NCBI GenBank assembly: GCA_038325765.1
Contig: JBBQJI010000005.1
Coordinates: forward strand, 124,001-188,000
Direction: 5' to 3'
Origin: Xiheibacterium sp038325765
GTDB taxonomy: Bacteria; Myxococcota_A; Polyangia; Nannocystales; Nannocystaceae
Length of the DNA stretch: 64,000 nt
A program made the translations under genes and the position numbers. The notes below the pieces were generated by a model, which saw only the letters and a program-made list of their open reading frames with translations, did no database searches and was not told where the DNA came from. This document shows, in pieces, positions 62,619-64,000 of this stretch (its first letter is position 1; every line of letters begins with the position of its first letter).

Positions 62619-63707
62619 ATGCGAACCCCACGTCTGTTTGCGGCGGCGCTCACCGTCGCGCTCGGTTGCTCCGTCTCCGCATCGTCGTCGTCGTCGCCAC
62701 CGAGTGACCTCGATCCTGCCGCCGGCAAGCCGGTCGAGACCGCCGAGCCCGCCGAGAAGCCGCTCGAGCCGGCAAAGCCCGATCCCCAAGCAGAGGCGAA
62801 GAAGCAGGCCCAGGAGCGACTCGCCAAGCTCGACGCCGAGAACAAGGCCGAAGCCGCCCGCTGGACGCCGGAGCTCACCGCCGCGACCACCAAGCTGGCC
62901 GCCACCAACTGGCGCTCGCTGTCGCAGGCGACGAAGGCCGTCCTTGCCAGCGAGCACCGCAAGCCCGGCAACGCCGCGCGCGATTCTTTCCGTCACCCGC
63001 TCGAGACGCTCAAGTTCTTCGGCCTCGCGACCAACATGAACGTCTTCGAGGTCGGCCCCGGCGCCGGCTGGTGGACCGAGATCCTCGCGGTCGTGTTGGC
63101 GAACAAGGGCACGCTCGCGGTCGCCACGCGCGAGCCGAACCCCGAAGATCCGTCGGCGTACTACGCGAAGCGCACCACCTCGATGCTCGCCACGGCGCCG
63201 GCGGTGTTCGGCAAGGTCGAGCGCGTGCCCAACAGCGGCTCGGACTCCTTCGAGATGGGCGCGCCGGGATCGCGCGACATGATCCTGTTCATGCGCGCGG
63301 CCCACGGCCTCGCAGAGGACGGCAAGCTCGCCGCTTTCCTCGCGGCGGCCCACACCACGCTCAAGCCCGGCGGCGTGCTGGCGATCGAGCAGCACCGCGC
63401 CCCCGACGGCGCCGATCCGGTGAAGTCCGCACCCATGGGCTACCTGCCCCAGGCGTGGCTCATCGAGCAGGTCGAGGCGGCCGGCTTCAAGCTCGCGGCC
63501 AAGTCCGAGCTCAACGCCAACCCCAAAGACACCAAGGACTACGCCAAGGGCGTGTGGGCGCTGCCGCCGAGCCTCGGCGAGGGTGACACCGACCGCGCCA
63601 AGTACGAGGCGATCGGCGAGAGCGACCGCATGACGCTCAAGTTCGTGAAGGCCAAGCAGCGCGCCACGCCGAAGGCCGCGACCGACACGATGAAGACCGC
63701 GAAGTAG
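62619..63707 (+). CDS. Lipoprotein-type SAM-dependent methyltransferase (COG4798-like)
   Basis: A 362-residue protein. The ATG at 62619 follows a long G run and opens a signal with lipobox (LTVALGC, Cys 17 from that start). A Glu/Ala/Lys-rich linker (about 25-80) is followed by a class I methyltransferase domain with FRHPLETLKFFGL, VFEVGPGAGWWTEILAVVL (motif I) and TLKPGGVLAIEQHRAP, the COG4798 pattern. The glycine-rich SAM loop is intact. Export of a SAM enzyme is odd, since SAM is cytoplasmic; it is a recurring trait of this family. Substrate unknown. Confidence 0.75.
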   Translation: MRTPRLFAAALTVALGCSVSASSSSSPPSDLDPAAGKPVETAEPAEKPLEPAKPDPQAEAKKQAQERLAKLDAENKAEAARWTPELTAATTKLAATNWRSLSQATKAVLASEHRKPGNAARDSFRHPLETLKFFGLATNMNVFEVGPGAGWWTEILAVVLANKGTLAVATREPNPEDPSAYYAKRTTSMLATAPAVFGKVERVPNSGSDSFEMGAPGSRDMILFMRAAHGLAEDGKLAAFLAAAHTTLKPGGVLAIEQHRAPDGADPVKSAPMGYLPQAWLIEQVEAAGFKLAAKSELNANPKDTKDYAKGVWALPPSLGEGDTDRAKYEAIGESDRMTLKFVKAKQRATPKAATDTMKTAK

Positions 63708-63750
63708 CCCAGCGCGACCGGTGGCACGGGGCGGTCGGATCCGCTCCGAG

Positions 63751-63780
63751 TTGCACCGGCCGCCCGCGTGTGCTTAGTCT
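63751..63780 (+). promoter_or_regulatory. Sigma70-like promoter of the last lipoprotein gene
   Basis: TTGCAC (63751-63756), an 18-base spacer and TAGTCT (63775-63780), giving a leader of about 50 bases before ATG 63838. Confidence 0.5.
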
Positions 63781-63837
63781 TCGTGGTCCCCTGGACCCTG
63801 CCTGCGATCCGTCGCAGCCCAAGAAACTGGATTCAAC

Positions 63838-64000
63838 ATGAACCTCATCAAGATCTCCCCCGTCCTGTTCTCCCTTGCACTCGGCGCCTGCGTCATCAGC
63901 GACGGCGACGACACCGACGCCGCGGAGACGGGCACCGCGAGCGCGACCATGACCGCCACCGCGACCATGACCGCCACCGATCCGTCGGCCACCGAGAGCG
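63838..64000 (+). CDS. Partial lipoprotein with Thr/Ala-repeat linker
   Basis: The first 54 codons of a gene that continues beyond the window. MNLIKISPVLFSLALGAC gives a signal and lipobox (Cys 18). An Asp-rich patch (ISDGDDTDAAETG) and a Thr/Ala/Met repeat linker (TASATMTATATMTATD) follow, a style frequent in Nannocystaceae surface lipoproteins. The functional domain is not visible. Confidence 0.75.
   Translation, partial: MNLIKISPVLFSLALGACVISDGDDTDAAETGTASATMTATATMTATDPSATES

Overview
The window is very G+C-rich, gene-dense DNA that looks like chromosome from a Myxococcota bacterium, most likely near Nannocystaceae. The signs are a MYXO-CTERM-type tail on an FG-GAP repeat protein (18108-19967), many small Cys-rich or Thr/Ala/Ser-linker lipoproteins (for example the one starting at 63838), eukaryote-like domains (a lipin/LNS2-type phosphatase domain, a caspase-like domain, alpha-2-macroglobulin), and strong G/C bias at third codon positions. 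I saw no rRNA, tRNA, CRISPR array, prophage or insertion sequence. The taxonomic placement is inference from protein style only.

Layout. 1-5262: a partial envelope protein, a beta-propeller/di-haem cytochrome c protein and a propeller lipoprotein. 5380-8266: a phoB-phoR-phoU phosphate regulatory unit without pst transporter genes. 8310-12596: an MFS transporter, an HTH/zinc-ribbon regulator, and a compact metal cassette. The cassette holds a ZIP-like/COG0701 permease fusion with a His-rich tail, a two-repeat His/Cys-rich protein and a SmtB-type sensor with a candidate operator. 12957-19967: a sugar-phosphate transferase for exopolysaccharide initiation, twin Cys-rich lipoproteins, a von Willebrand A protein and the FG-GAP/MYXO-CTERM protein. 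20049-25467: an ABC ATPase with a permease-M1 peptidase fusion, then a decayed helicase gene. 25483-36172 (all minus): PEGA protein, caspase-like protein, GH15 hydrolase, lipoprotein and a 2053-residue alpha-2-macroglobulin. 36312-40598: a TPR protein, a GspC/PDZ-like protein, a SPOUT methyltransferase and an RRM protein.

40827-45531 (minus) is a four-gene 2-oxoacid dehydrogenase-like operon, E1alpha-E1beta-E2-E3. E2 and E3 carry intact catalytic motifs, but both E1 subunits lack residues needed for canonical thiamine-diphosphate chemistry. 45662-51727 holds a DUF4178-like protein, a frameshifted lipoprotein, an LNS2 lipoprotein paired with a porin, an RNase-H-fold protein and a universal stress protein. 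51786-57403 has an ABC ATPase, a tandem DsbA-like lipoprotein, an OmpA/TSP3 protein, a truncated NtrC-type regulator and a DUF481 porin-like protein. 57584-64000 ends with a membrane protein, a large membrane/spermidine-synthase-like fusion, a PHA-granule family protein, an AgmX-like lipoprotein, a COG4798 lipoprotein methyltransferase and a partial lipoprotein.

Two patterns cut across the window. First, at least ten genes have a TANNNT box only 5-10 bases before the start codon and no Shine-Dalgarno sequence, which suggests frequent leaderless transcription. Second, several genes are broken by small lesions (C-run indels, an 8-bp duplication, truncations), some beside short GC-rich palindromes. 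Part of this may be real decay and part assembly error.
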